From assembly GCA_019058275.1 (NCBI GenBank), contig JAHLVW010000093.1, positions 1 to 45,146 on the forward strand: a DNA stretch of 45,146 nt, read 5' to 3'. Below, piece after piece: positions 25,661 through 34,390 of the stretch. This DNA is from Candidatus Heimdallarchaeota archaeon (GTDB lineage Archaea > Asgardarchaeota > Heimdallarchaeia > JABLTI01). The notes beneath the pieces were generated by a model. It searched no databases. It was not told the DNA's origin and saw nothing but the letters and a program-made list of their open reading frames with translations. A program made the position numbers and the translations under genes. Every line of letters begins with the position of its first letter. Within the stretch, counting starts at the first letter, position 1.

Positions 25661-26380
25661 ATGATATCAAAGCCCATTCAAGGACTCCTATTTGATTTCG
25701 ATGGTGTTATTTCTTCAGTCATGGCTAGAGTTATTTGGCCTTTTTTTCGAGCAATTAAGAATGTAAAGCCAGATATAAAACGTGAATATCTAATGGAACG
25801 TTATTATCTTGCTACTCAGCAACTACTTGCTACTGATAAAATCAAACCTTTATACGTCCCAATTTTAGTTGCTAAAATGCTTAATGTTGATCAGTTAAAC
25901 TATTTTCAAAAGTTAAGATTTCTCATTCAGAGTTTGGTTATGTATTCTAAAAGCAAGTTAAATGTTGTACCACAAGAAGGTGCTCAGGAAACGCTCAAAG
26001 CTCTAAGAGAAGAATATAAAATGGGATTGGTTACTACCGCAGAACGAAAGGTTATTGACATAGCAAGAGAAAAAATCCCAGCTTTAAACGATTTTGATGT
26101 TATTATAACTCGCGAAGATTGTACACAGACAAAACCAAATCCAGAAGGATTAATCAAAGGTATTAAGGGGTTAGGTTTGCATAGGGATGAGATTTTGTAT
26201 ATAGGAGATTTACCATCAGATATAATAGCAAGTCAAAGAGCAAAAATCAAAGTTGTAAGTGTAATGGGTGAGTTCAAAGAAACAGCAAGAAGAGGTTTAG
26301 AAGAACTTAATCCAAATTACATCATACCTATGTTAAAGGATTTGCCTAATTTACTTAAAACAATAAAAGGTAAAAAATAA
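25661..26380 (+). CDS. HAD-superfamily hydrolase
   Basis: A 239-residue HAD hydrolase. Motif I is LLFDFDGVISSV, motif II Thr is in LVTTAERKVI, motif III Lys is in CTQTKPNPEGLI, and motif IV is ILYIGDLPSDIIASQRAK. It begins at ATG 25661 with GAGG upstream. It resembles phosphoglycolate phosphatase or pyrophosphatase PpaX-like enzymes; the substrate is not evident. It is convergent with the proteasome operon. Confidence 0.85.
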   Translation: MISKPIQGLLFDFDGVISSVMARVIWPFFRAIKNVKPDIKREYLMERYYLATQQLLATDKIKPLYVPILVAKMLNVDQLNYFQKLRFLIQSLVMYSKSKLNVVPQEGAQETLKALREEYKMGLVTTAERKVIDIAREKIPALNDFDVIITREDCTQTKPNPEGLIKGIKGLGLHRDEILYIGDLPSDIIASQRAKIKVVSVMGEFKETARRGLEELNPNYIIPMLKDLPNLLKTIKGKK

Positions 26381-26432
26381 CATTAAAAACTAATTTTGAA
26401 TAAAAGAAAAAAGAAAAAGATGAAAAATGAGT

Positions 26433-27140
26433 TTATGCTTTTAGTAGCTCATCTATATCTTTTTGACTTAAAACTTCGACTATTCCGGTTTTAACCTCGA
26501 TAACAGCCATTTCAGCAACTAAACCGCCTTCATCTTCCTCAGCAGCAGCTTTAAGTGCATCAAATGCAAGTTTGACAGCAGCTTTTTTGGTTAGTACTTT
26601 CTTGTATCCTTTCTTTAGGACTTCTTTTGCAGCGCCTTCGTTTGAACCAATTGCTTGTGCTAAGCAGCTGAATATTGCTCCTCCAGGATCAATGTAATGT
26701 AGATAAGCTTCAGATTCATAGACACTACCAAATAACACAGCAATACCATATGGACGAACTCCACCATATTGAGTGAATGATTGTAAGTGATCGCCTATTT
26801 TTTCTGAAAGAACTTCTGGATCAATCACTTCTCCATAAGTGATTCTTTCAATTTGAGCTTCTATTCTTGCTCTTTGTAAAAGTGCTCTTCCATCTGCAGA
26901 ATATCCTGAGAAAGTTGAAGCTATGTGATCATCTATCTTGAATACTTTATCTGCAGATTCAATTAGTTCAAATGATCGTTTTTGTCCTGCTAAAACCACA
27001 CAGCTATCTGTTTTAATACCTACAGCAGTACTGCCCATTTTAACAGCCTCTCGAGCGTATTCAACTTGGATTATTCTTCCGTCAGGAGAGAAAATAACTG
27101 TAGCTTTATCGTAACCGAATTGACTTGGTTGTGAAAACAT
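26433..27140 (-). CDS. psmA: Proteasome alpha subunit
   Basis: Archaeal 20S proteasome alpha subunit, 235 residues from ATG 27140. This start is fixed by GGAGGAGCTC about 8 bases upstream and by the family N-terminus MFSQPSQFGYDKATVIFSPDGRI, which contains the YD(R/K) gate residues and the IIQVEYAREAV signature helix. An upstream ATG in frame at 27164 lies inside psmB. Alpha subunits form the outer gated rings. It directly follows psmB (TAA, one base, ATG). Confidence 0.97.
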   Translation of the reverse strand: MFSQPSQFGYDKATVIFSPDGRIIQVEYAREAVKMGSTAVGIKTDSCVVLAGQKRSFELIESADKVFKIDDHIASTFSGYSADGRALLQRARIEAQIERITYGEVIDPEVLSEKIGDHLQSFTQYGGVRPYGIAVLFGSVYESEAYLHYIDPGGAIFSCLAQAIGSNEGAAKEVLKKGYKKVLTKKAAVKLAFDALKAAAEEDEGGLVAEMAVIEVKTGIVEVLSQKDIDELLKA

Positions 27141-27141
27141 C

Positions 27142-27786
27142 TTAAAGAGCTCCTCCGTGTTCAATTATATCTTCTTTTGATAGTTCTCTGAAGCCTTTAC
27201 TATCAATAACAACTGCTCTAATTCCATCGCCTGTAGCTGTGTCTCTTTTTATGGCTGACTTCAAAGCTTTTAAGGCTAATTTCATACCTTCCTTTTCAGT
27301 CATGTCCTTCTCATACATTACTTCTAAGACACCTATTGCTAGTGGTGACCCTGAGCCTGTTGACATCCAATCATCTTCTGAGACAGAACCAGCCATATCA
27401 AATGAGAAGATATGTGGTCCTGTTTTATCCCAACCACCAACCATTAGTTGGACATAGTATGGGAAATATTGTCGATATTGTCCATAGAGCATGTTTTTGA
27501 CGAGATTTGCTATCATAGATGTCTTTGGTTTTCGTTTTCGATCAAGCTCAAATAATCGTATTTGTGCTTGCATGATGTCAATGATATATTGTGCATCAGA
27601 AACTAAGCCTGCAATTGTGATTGCTGAGTAATCATTCAATCGATGAACTTTCTTAGCATGATCGGATGCAACCAATGTACCCATACTTGCGCGCATGTCA
27701 GCAACAAGGATTGCACAATCTTTACACTTAACTGCAACAGTTGTCGTTCCTTTTGTTAATTGTTGTTCAATATTATTTGGTTGCAA
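27142..27786 (-). CDS. psmB: Proteasome beta subunit
   Basis: Catalytic 20S proteasome beta subunit, 214 residues with a short propeptide. Cleavage at KG/TTTVAV would expose the catalytic N-terminal Thr. The catalytic Asp is in VADMRASMG and the Lys in SDHAKKVHRL. The C-terminal part contains the SGSGSPLAIGVLE region. The start is TTG 27786 with GAGGTTG upstream. The beta-alpha order in one operon is notable because archaeal alpha and beta genes are often apart. Only one beta is present here. Confidence 0.97.
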   Translation of the reverse strand: MQPNNIEQQLTKGTTTVAVKCKDCAILVADMRASMGTLVASDHAKKVHRLNDYSAITIAGLVSDAQYIIDIMQAQIRLFELDRKRKPKTSMIANLVKNMLYGQYRQYFPYYVQLMVGGWDKTGPHIFSFDMAGSVSEDDWMSTGSGSPLAIGVLEVMYEKDMTEKEGMKLALKALKSAIKRDTATGDGIRAVVIDSKGFRELSKEDIIEHGGAL

Positions 27787-27928
27787 TTTTTCAACCTCAA
27801 ATTAGTTTTATCTTACAATACATAAAGTGTCATTATATAAAATGACTAAGTAGTATTTCTAATGATAAAACCAGCAGAATTCTCATTAAAAATAAACTTT
27901 TTGCAACTATTGGTTAAGTGATAAATGA

Positions 27929-28702
27929 CTAGTTTTCTGTCAGGTCATTTGTTGTTGTGCTTAACCATGTTGTTAATTGTTGCTGATAATCAAGTTCAGA
28001 TAATGAACTTCTTCTCCATCCTTCTGTTTCAATTGATGCGTGAATACAAAATGTTGATAAGATTTCTATAAAGAATCGAGATAAATCATCTAATGCTTGT
28101 TCATAAGCAAATCTTTGATTATCACCCTTATCTGGGATAATATTTAGAATGGCTTCATCCTCATAAGCATTTAATGTTGCTGATGCACGACTATCAACAA
28201 GTTGCCAACGAATAACTAAATTCTTACCTTCGGTATGCGAAATATATCTGAAAGCACCAAACCATTTTCCTACAAATAGGGTTGTTAGTTCTTCAATAGG
28301 TAGTTTGTTATCAAAAACAATTTTTTGTTGTAAATATTCATCAGTTGCTTGATGAAGATCAACAGCGTTTTGTAGTTTAATGATTTCAGAAAGAATGGTT
28401 GTACCTTTAACTGATATTGAGTAACCTCCACCGTTTTTACATATCAAATCTTTCGAAAGTAATCTGTTAACTGCTTTGGTTATCTTTTGCTGGTGTTTAC
28501 CCAATTGTCGTTTGATACCTGAGAAGGAAAAAGATGTAAGTCCTTTTGCAGACATTTCTGTAGTAGCTAGTAAAAATAATACTTCTAATTCGTCTTTAGT
28601 TAAGTAGGAATATTCTTCTGTATAGAGTATATTTGGACGTATGTTTATCTCAATAGCTGGAAGAGCATTTAGATTGGAGAAATCGTCACTATGAAATTCC
28701 AT
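27929..28702 (-). CDS. Winged-helix transcription regulator
   Basis: A 257-residue protein with an N-terminal wHTH at about residues 35-105 (LTKDELEVLFLLATTEMSAKG, SGIKRQLGKHQQKITKAVNRL, LICKNGGGYSISVKG as the wing). The C-terminal 140 residues form an unrecognised domain containing VGKWFGAFRYISHTEGKNLVIRW, perhaps a sensor. It is divergent from the helix-hairpin-helix protein gene, with 235 bases between, and could control it. Confidence 0.75.
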   Translation of the reverse strand: MEFHSDDFSNLNALPAIEINIRPNILYTEEYSYLTKDELEVLFLLATTEMSAKGLTSFSFSGIKRQLGKHQQKITKAVNRLLSKDLICKNGGGYSISVKGTTILSEIIKLQNAVDLHQATDEYLQQKIVFDNKLPIEELTTLFVGKWFGAFRYISHTEGKNLVIRWQLVDSRASATLNAYEDEAILNIIPDKGDNQRFAYEQALDDLSRFFIEILSTFCIHASIETEGWRRSSLSELDYQQQLTTWLSTTTNDLTEN

Positions 28703-28872
28703 ACAACAAACCTACTACAATTTACATTTTAACATCTGTTTTTCTGGTATATAATAACTTACATTCATTAATTTATAGTTAGTTTTCTATTACACTAATA
28801 AAATAATTATTAGAGGGATTTTTCTTCATATTTTCTAATATTTAACTCATTTCTAATAACAAAATGAATAAT

Positions 28873-28903
28873 AATCTCTTTGATATTATAATAATGAGAG
28901 ATT
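28873..28903. promoter_or_regulatory. Inverted repeat upstream of HhH protein gene
   Basis: AATCTCT (28873-28879) and AGAGATT (28897-28903) form a perfect inverted repeat separated by 17 AT-rich bases containing TATTATAATAA. It lies 35 bases before the ATG at 28938, in the promoter region shared with the divergent wHTH regulator. It could be an operator for that regulator; this is inferred from position and symmetry only. Confidence 0.3.
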
Positions 28904-28937
28904 TACAAAATTGATACTTATTTAGGAGGGATATGAT

Positions 28938-29894
28938 ATGAACAAGAGTCAGGAAAATGAGTTAAAAAAAGTATATTTGCAAAAATTACATAATGCAGGA
29001 TATAATACGGTGCCTGAATTAGTAGAAATGCTACCACCAACTATAATGAATATTCTTGATTCAAGTATAAACACCGCTGAGAGTCTTTTTGTTACAGCAC
29101 TAAAAGCACACATGAATAACATCCAAAACGAATTTCAGGGAGAACCTCCTGAGGGGATTAATAAAGCTCTAACAGATCTTGGATATATGACAATGCAAGA
29201 AATTTCAGAAGCAAATGCAACGATTATAGCAAAAACACTCAAAATTAGCCTAGCAAATGCAGGTGATATTGTTCTATATGCAATAGAGCTTTCAGTTGAA
29301 AGAGAGAAAATTGAGAAAAAAGATAGCAAGGAACTTGTTGATGATTTAGACAAAGAGATTTCACATCATTTAGGTCAATTAGATAGATCAGAACAAGAGA
29401 AAAAATTGAAAGTGCTTGTAGAAGATTCGGTGAAAAAAATACACGAAATAATTAAACTTCCATCAGAAGAACTAAAGATTGAAATTGAGCACAAGAATCA
29501 GATGCAGAAGGTCTTGGAACAATTCATGACAGTTTTTCCAGCATGTACAGGATTCGCGATTTACAACAAAAGAGGAGAGGGTATCTTCAGTTATGCTAAT
29601 GATAAAGATGCTAAAGCTACATTAGCAAATATACATGACAGTATTCCATCGCTATTCTGGAAAATCAGTTTAGCTCTAGAAGAAAAGGATGAGTACGGTT
29701 GGGTTAAAGCGCAACCTCACCTAGTTTGGATAGAATCTATTAGAGATAGGAATCAGAAAAGACAACTTGCCTATATTGGTTTATTTGTATTCGAAAGTGA
29801 ATCAAAAGATGGAGTAGGAACAGCAACACCTACAATTAAAGGAATAATAAAAGAAGTAGAGAGAATTATTTATGGAAGTGTAATTAAACGATAA
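28938..29894 (+). CDS. Helix-hairpin-helix protein with possible roadblock-like C-terminal domain
   Basis: A 318-residue protein. ATG 28938 has GGAGGG 8 bases upstream. The N-terminal 120 residues carry two helix-hairpin-helix-like units (KLHNAGYNTVPELVEMLPPTI and KALTDLGYMTMQEISEANATI), as seen in Rad51-type N-terminal domains. A charged helical linker follows (about 120-185). The C-terminal 130 residues (FPACTGFAIYNKRGEGIFSYA, SLFWKISLALEEKDEYGWV, LAYIGLFVFESES) look like a roadblock/longin-type alpha-beta fold. The C-terminal call is tentative. Confidence 0.6.
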   Translation: MNKSQENELKKVYLQKLHNAGYNTVPELVEMLPPTIMNILDSSINTAESLFVTALKAHMNNIQNEFQGEPPEGINKALTDLGYMTMQEISEANATIIAKTLKISLANAGDIVLYAIELSVEREKIEKKDSKELVDDLDKEISHHLGQLDRSEQEKKLKVLVEDSVKKIHEIIKLPSEELKIEIEHKNQMQKVLEQFMTVFPACTGFAIYNKRGEGIFSYANDKDAKATLANIHDSIPSLFWKISLALEEKDEYGWVKAQPHLVWIESIRDRNQKRQLAYIGLFVFESESKDGVGTATPTIKGIIKEVERIIYGSVIKR

Positions 29895-29900
29895 GATGAA

Positions 29901-30317
29901 TCATGTATTGTTATACATATTATAATCCTTTTTCATCTTTTCATTAAGGTTCTCTATTTCTCTTCCTCGTTTCTTTACTTTAATTGATGCTTCTTGTCCA
30001 GTTAATTCACGTTCAATTTTCATTATGTCAATTTTTGAGAGTTGTTTTCGAAGCATTTTCTTGTTAATCAATAATATAATTGTATCCTTAATTGTTTGAG
30101 CTATGTGAGGATTGTTCTTTGTTAACCAATCCAAATAAACTACTGCATCAGGTTCTAAGACGTTATTCACAATCATTGTAGCTTTAACTTTTCTATTCTT
30201 TATCTTGTTAAGTTCTTCTTCTCGTTTCTTCTGTACAAGCTCTTTCTTCAATGATTGTGAAAGAAGTTCACGTTTTCGTTTTTCACGAAGACTATCTAAT
30301 TCTTTATCATAGCTCAT
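29901..30317 (-). CDS. Charged helical hypothetical protein
   Basis: About 138 residues, very rich in Lys, Arg and Glu. ATG 30317 (MSYDKELDSLREKRKREL) is taken as the start, with GTG 30326 possible. Residues 1-45 are a single long charged helix. The middle (VVYLDWLTKNNPHIAQTIKDTIILL) resembles the small double-stranded-DNA-binding protein PDCD5/archaeal TFAR19: an N-terminal charged helix, then repeated leucines and a LTGQEA-like segment. I consider a PDCD5-like assignment plausible but not proven. It lies just upstream of the double-SIS gene's end. Confidence 0.55.
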   Translation of the reverse strand: MSYDKELDSLREKRKRELLSQSLKKELVQKKREEELNKIKNRKVKATMIVNNVLEPDAVVYLDWLTKNNPHIAQTIKDTIILLINKKMLRKQLSKIDIMKIERELTGQEASIKVKKRGREIENLNEKMKKDYNMYNNT

Positions 30318-30383
30318 ATTTAACACTCAGTTTTGTTGTTTCCACGTTTGATTGATAAGTCTTTTTGTAAAGTCAAACTTTAC

Positions 30384-31622
30384 TCACTCAATGTTTGCAT
30401 GACGTCCTTTCATTTCAGTTTCAGTAATACCTTTATGAATTGCTAACTGAGCAATTATACTTTCAATAACCACAGCAACTGCAAATTCGAATTGTGTTTC
30501 AATGAATGGTTTTGATTCTGAATATCTATTATACCAACTTTCTGGATCTAATCTGCCAGGAACTTTTATGAGGATATCAATTTTAGACCCAAATTTTGAA
30601 TCAATAAAAGATGTGAAACCAATAGTTGGCATACGTTTTTTCTTTGCTTCTGATACGAATTCATTTGTAAATGGTGTACTTCCACTACCACTTATAGCTA
30701 CCAATATATCATTTTTCTTCCTAAAACGCCAATCATCTTGCAAATGAATGTTATAACCAAGATGTTGAAATCTCATAGCATGCATTGATGCAATAATACC
30801 ACTTAATCCAGCACCAATCCAAAAGACCTTTTTTATTGAAGCAGGACTCAAATCAATAAACAATTCAAGAACTTTTACAATCTCATCCTGAGTTTTCTCT
30901 TTCTTTAGAATTCCTTGAACAGCTTTTTCTGCATTGCTTATAACCGCATCTACAGTACTTTGAAATGATCTAACAGGATCACTGTCACTACGAATCATCC
31001 CTACAAGTCCAATTGATACTAGCAAAGCTGATAACTCGAATAAAGTTCCCATTGGTGATAAAGAACTCTTCATTTCTTCTGGGATTTGGCTGAATGAAAA
31101 TACGTAATCCTTATCGGTTTCTATTTCAGGAGGTTCTTCAGCTCGTTGTAGTTTTTTAGATTTAGGAATAATCAAATGGATATCTGCAAATCTCCCTAAA
31201 CGAGATTTTTCATTTTGAGTAACTATAACAATTTTTGCTCCACCATCTACACAAACACCTACATTTGCTGCAGTTGTAGATGTCTTTCCAGAACCCGAGA
31301 AAGCAATAACAACATCATCAACAGAAACTGGTAAAGCTAGAGTTCTACCAATAATTGAAACTCTAAATCCCAAATCCTTTAACATCTCAGCAAAAAACTC
31401 AACTGCTCTTCCAGAACGACCCATGCCTGTTACATGAACTATATTGTGTTTCTTTTTAGTTTCATTTAGAAGAGTATAGATAGCTTCTAAACTCTCACTT
31501 TGGTTTAATATAGCTTTTCTTGTTCTTGAAGCCTGTGAAAGGAAAATATTACTTGCTCGAACAATTCCTCCAAAATCTCTTAGGTTTGGTTTTACTTCCT
31601 TTTGTTTGTTTTTATCATCCAT
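30384..31622 (-). CDS. Tandem SIS-domain phosphosugar-binding protein
   Basis: A 412-residue protein with two SIS domains. The first (about 55-165) has VTGMGRSGRAVEFFAEML and DVVIAFSGSGKTSTTAANV; the second (about 265-380) has WIGAGLSGIIASMHAMRF and ILVAISGSGSTPFTNEFV. Single-domain archaeal homologs include 6-phospho-3-hexuloisomerase of the ribulose monophosphate pathway, to which the first domain is closest by pattern. Such an isomerase would supply ribulose 5-phosphate. Partner hexulose-phosphate synthase is not in the window. The duplication may be a two-headed enzyme or one active plus one structural domain. Confidence 0.78.
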   Translation of the reverse strand: MDDKNKQKEVKPNLRDFGGIVRASNIFLSQASRTRKAILNQSESLEAIYTLLNETKKKHNIVHVTGMGRSGRAVEFFAEMLKDLGFRVSIIGRTLALPVSVDDVVIAFSGSGKTSTTAANVGVCVDGGAKIVIVTQNEKSRLGRFADIHLIIPKSKKLQRAEEPPEIETDKDYVFSFSQIPEEMKSSLSPMGTLFELSALLVSIGLVGMIRSDSDPVRSFQSTVDAVISNAEKAVQGILKKEKTQDEIVKVLELFIDLSPASIKKVFWIGAGLSGIIASMHAMRFQHLGYNIHLQDDWRFRKKNDILVAISGSGSTPFTNEFVSEAKKKRMPTIGFTSFIDSKFGSKIDILIKVPGRLDPESWYNRYSESKPFIETQFEFAVAVVIESIIAQLAIHKGITETEMKGRHANIE

Positions 31623-31867
31623 GCGATATACACCAGTTTGAGTGATTCTTCAACTTTTTCCTACTTCATCCTTTCAGATATTCAATCTTTTTAATTAAAC
31701 TACGAAAGTTTCACATTAAAAGTTCTTTTGTTAAAAAAAATAGCTCTTATCTAATAAGATTAATTGTAAATTCAAAAAAAAAGACAATACCTTAAATTCA
31801 TAAAGAGAGTGAATCTGAAAATAGTTAAATTAAATTAGTTGAATATTAATTAATTGAGTTGAAAGAA

Positions 31868-32749
31868 ATGGCTGAACCGTTTTGTGGATCGTTTGCTGTA
31901 AATGAAGTTGATTCAGCAGTAGATGTAGATGCAGTTATTGTTGGAGCACCTTATGAGGATAAATACGAAATCTATCCAGTGGGAACTGCATTAGCTCCAA
32001 AAAAGATTCGAGAAATTTCAACATTTTTCTCAGGACAATCTTTTTCAGAACAAAGTATACATCAACTTAATGTTTTAGATTTTGGAGACACAAGAGAGGG
32101 GTTATCATATCCAGATTTTCAAAATGAGTTCAGTGAGAAAATTGCAACTATATTACGAAAAAATGCTCTTCCAATAATTCTTGGTGGAGACCATTCAATT
32201 GCCCTTGGAACTGCTAAGGGCATTCAAAATAGTGGAATGGAATTTGACAGTATTGTTTGGATTGATGCTCATTTAGATTTAATGAATAAGTATCCAAATG
32301 GCAATAAATTCTCAAGGGCAACTGTTTTGAGACGAATTATTGAATTGGATAATTTTTCAACAAAACAAGTATACTTCATAGGTAGTAGAGGACACAATTT
32401 AGGTTGGGAAGAAATAGAATTTGTCAATAGTAACAAGATGAAGGTTTTAAAGGCAAACTCATTTAGCTTAGAAGATGAAATTGAGAATTTTATCAAAAAT
32501 ATAATTACAAAGCATAAGAATGTCTATGTCTCAGTTGATATTGATGTGCTAGATCCAGTATTTGCTCCAGGTATAAGTGTGCCAGAACCAGGTGGTCTCA
32601 CTTCAAGAGAACTATTTTCAATTATTGAAAAATTGGCAAAGGTTATTGGTTGCTTTGAAATTGTAGAAGTTAATCCCAAAATTGACATTAATAATTTAAC
32701 TTCGATGGTTGCTTGTAAAACAATTTTTAGTTTATTAGATGCAATTTAA
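31868..32749 (+). CDS. Arginase/agmatinase family ureohydrolase
   Basis: A 293-residue ureohydrolase-fold enzyme. The binuclear manganese ligands are all visible: LGGDHSIAL (His), WIDAHLDLM (Asp-His-Asp) and SVDIDVLDPVFAPG (Asp, Asp), followed by EPGGLTSRE and EIVEVNPKID. Members hydrolyse arginine, agmatine, formiminoglutamate or guanidine-type substrates; the substrate loop here (NKYPNGNKFSRATVL) lacks the usual SHGT signature, so the substrate is open. ATG 31868 is preferred over TTG 31859. It may serve polyamine metabolism. Confidence 0.88.
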   Translation: MAEPFCGSFAVNEVDSAVDVDAVIVGAPYEDKYEIYPVGTALAPKKIREISTFFSGQSFSEQSIHQLNVLDFGDTREGLSYPDFQNEFSEKIATILRKNALPIILGGDHSIALGTAKGIQNSGMEFDSIVWIDAHLDLMNKYPNGNKFSRATVLRRIIELDNFSTKQVYFIGSRGHNLGWEEIEFVNSNKMKVLKANSFSLEDEIENFIKNIITKHKNVYVSVDIDVLDPVFAPGISVPEPGGLTSRELFSIIEKLAKVIGCFEIVEVNPKIDINNLTSMVACKTIFSLLDAI

Positions 32750-32879
32750 GCTTTACACATCATACAGAAAATTCTTAAAACTATATCGCAAAATTATTTC
32801 AGAAGAAAAACGTATGTTAAACAATAAATTAGCATATTTCTAAATAAAAGACGAATTATACCTTATCGGGGTTCATAAA

Positions 32880-33926
32880 ATGAAACCATTATTACCTGTT
32901 GAAGACATTCAAAAAAGATTAAAAAAATACCTAATAGATACAGGTAATCTTTGGAAATTAATCCCACAAGATGCTAAGCTTCTATTTATTAAAACGCCAG
33001 AACAAATACAATCTGGAATGTCAAATAAAGTATACTTTTTGGATATACTATTTGAGGTAATGAATAGAGAAATTAGAAAGAGTGTTGTTTTACGTATATA
33101 TCCAGAAAAACACGATCCTCTTAAACCTCAAAGAGAATTCAGCAAATTAGGGAGATTGCAAGGAGCACCAATACCTACTCCAAAACCATATGTTCTCGAG
33201 ACAAAACCTGATATTCTAGGTTATCCATTTTCGATTATAGAACGAATCCCTGGAGAAACATTAGAAAAAGCAATTAAACGATATACACCTGATGATTTCA
33301 AGAAATTTATTCCTAGTTTTGCGCAATATTTAGTAAATTTGCACAATTATAGATTCAAGAATTATGGAGTTGAAACTCCAAAAGGTATTATAAAAGAAGA
33401 AATACCATATGATCGTTTTATTCTTCATGATATTAATCGATCTTTAAACTTCTTGAGTAAGGCTGGTTATTTTGTAGATCCTTTAGCAAAATGGTTCATG
33501 TCCTTTAAGAAGCAATTGAAACTTGATCGATTTTCATTACTTCATGGTGATCCACAACCAAGAAATATTATGGTTCATGGGGCTAAAATAACTGGACTTA
33601 TAGACTGGGAATACTCGAGATTAGGTGATCCTGCACTTGATGCAGGCTGGACTCTTTTCTTCTTCTCACTCTACCCGGAGTTAAACAATTTCCGACATGA
33701 TTTCTATAACAATTATATTACTAAAGTAAAACTCCCTGAAATAAGCAATCGAATCTTCTTCTATGAAGTTTACACAGCATCAAGAATGATGGCTTTTGCA
33801 GTGAGTGCGAGAGACTATTCTACAGAGAAGTTTAAAGAAAGTGGAGTATTTCTTAGCAAAATTCAAGAAGCATTTTTCAAATATGAAGAGAGAATTCGTA
33901 ATATTACTATGAATGGCAGATTCTAG
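32880..33926 (+). CDS. Aminoglycoside phosphotransferase-like small-molecule kinase
   Basis: A 348-residue APH/choline-kinase-fold protein. N-lobe elements: GMSNKVYFLDI and VLRIYPEKHDPL; hinge-like IERIPGETLEKAI; catalytic loop LLHGDPQPRNIMV; and the metal-binding GLIDWEYSRLGDPALDAGWTL. Related archaeal proteins phosphorylate small alcohols or sugars rather than antibiotics. The substrate is unknown. Its end overlaps the next short frame by 14 bases. Confidence 0.87.
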   Translation: MKPLLPVEDIQKRLKKYLIDTGNLWKLIPQDAKLLFIKTPEQIQSGMSNKVYFLDILFEVMNREIRKSVVLRIYPEKHDPLKPQREFSKLGRLQGAPIPTPKPYVLETKPDILGYPFSIIERIPGETLEKAIKRYTPDDFKKFIPSFAQYLVNLHNYRFKNYGVETPKGIIKEEIPYDRFILHDINRSLNFLSKAGYFVDPLAKWFMSFKKQLKLDRFSLLHGDPQPRNIMVHGAKITGLIDWEYSRLGDPALDAGWTLFFFSLYPELNNFRHDFYNNYITKVKLPEISNRIFFYEVYTASRMMAFAVSARDYSTEKFKESGVFLSKIQEAFFKYEERIRNITMNGRF

Positions 33927-34152
33927 TAAACTTCATGTTATGGTGTGCTTTACGAAATTTGTGAGATACTACCCAGACCAACCAGAAGGTTGGTACGAAT
34001 TAGCTCGGATACAAGCATATTTAGGTCTTTTCCGAACTGCTCAAAAAACACTTTACAGATGTTTAGAAATAACTAGTGAATATTATCTTGTTGCCTTTTT
34101 GATTTATTTCATTTTGTATTCATTCATATTTTCAATAAATTACAGTACTTAA
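33913..34152 (+). CDS. Short TPR-like protein
   Basis: A 79-residue frame overlapping the kinase end (ATG 33913). Residues 16-50 fit one or one and a half TPR units (YYPDQPEGWYELARIQAYLG, FRTAQKTLYRCLEIT), and residues 55-75 form a hydrophobic helix. The size suggests a remnant of a longer TPR gene or a small membrane protein. Protein-like composition and the TPR pattern are the only evidence. Confidence 0.4.
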   Translation: MADSSKLHVMVCFTKFVRYYPDQPEGWYELARIQAYLGLFRTAQKTLYRCLEITSEYYLVAFLIYFILYSFIFSINYST

Positions 34153-34390
34153 TTTTTCATTAATAAGTCTAAGAACAACTCATAATGTGGTTTTACATCT
34201 TATTATCATTACAGCTCTAACAAAAAACTGTTCTACTCGAGATTAAAAAACACCACAAAAAGAATTTTGAGAAATTAATTAGCTCAATAGTATAGTGTAA
34301 TTGTTAAACTTTCTGACAAAAAACCAAAATTATTAAGAACCTTGATTACTACATTATCTATTGAAGGAAATAGTATTTTTATGGAGGATG

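Noticed and set aside
34276..34315. Sequence resembling a tRNA D-arm (AGCTCAATAGTATAGTG)
   Set aside because: No acceptor stem, anticodon arm or TTCGA-type T-arm follows in the expected places, so it is not a tRNA gene.
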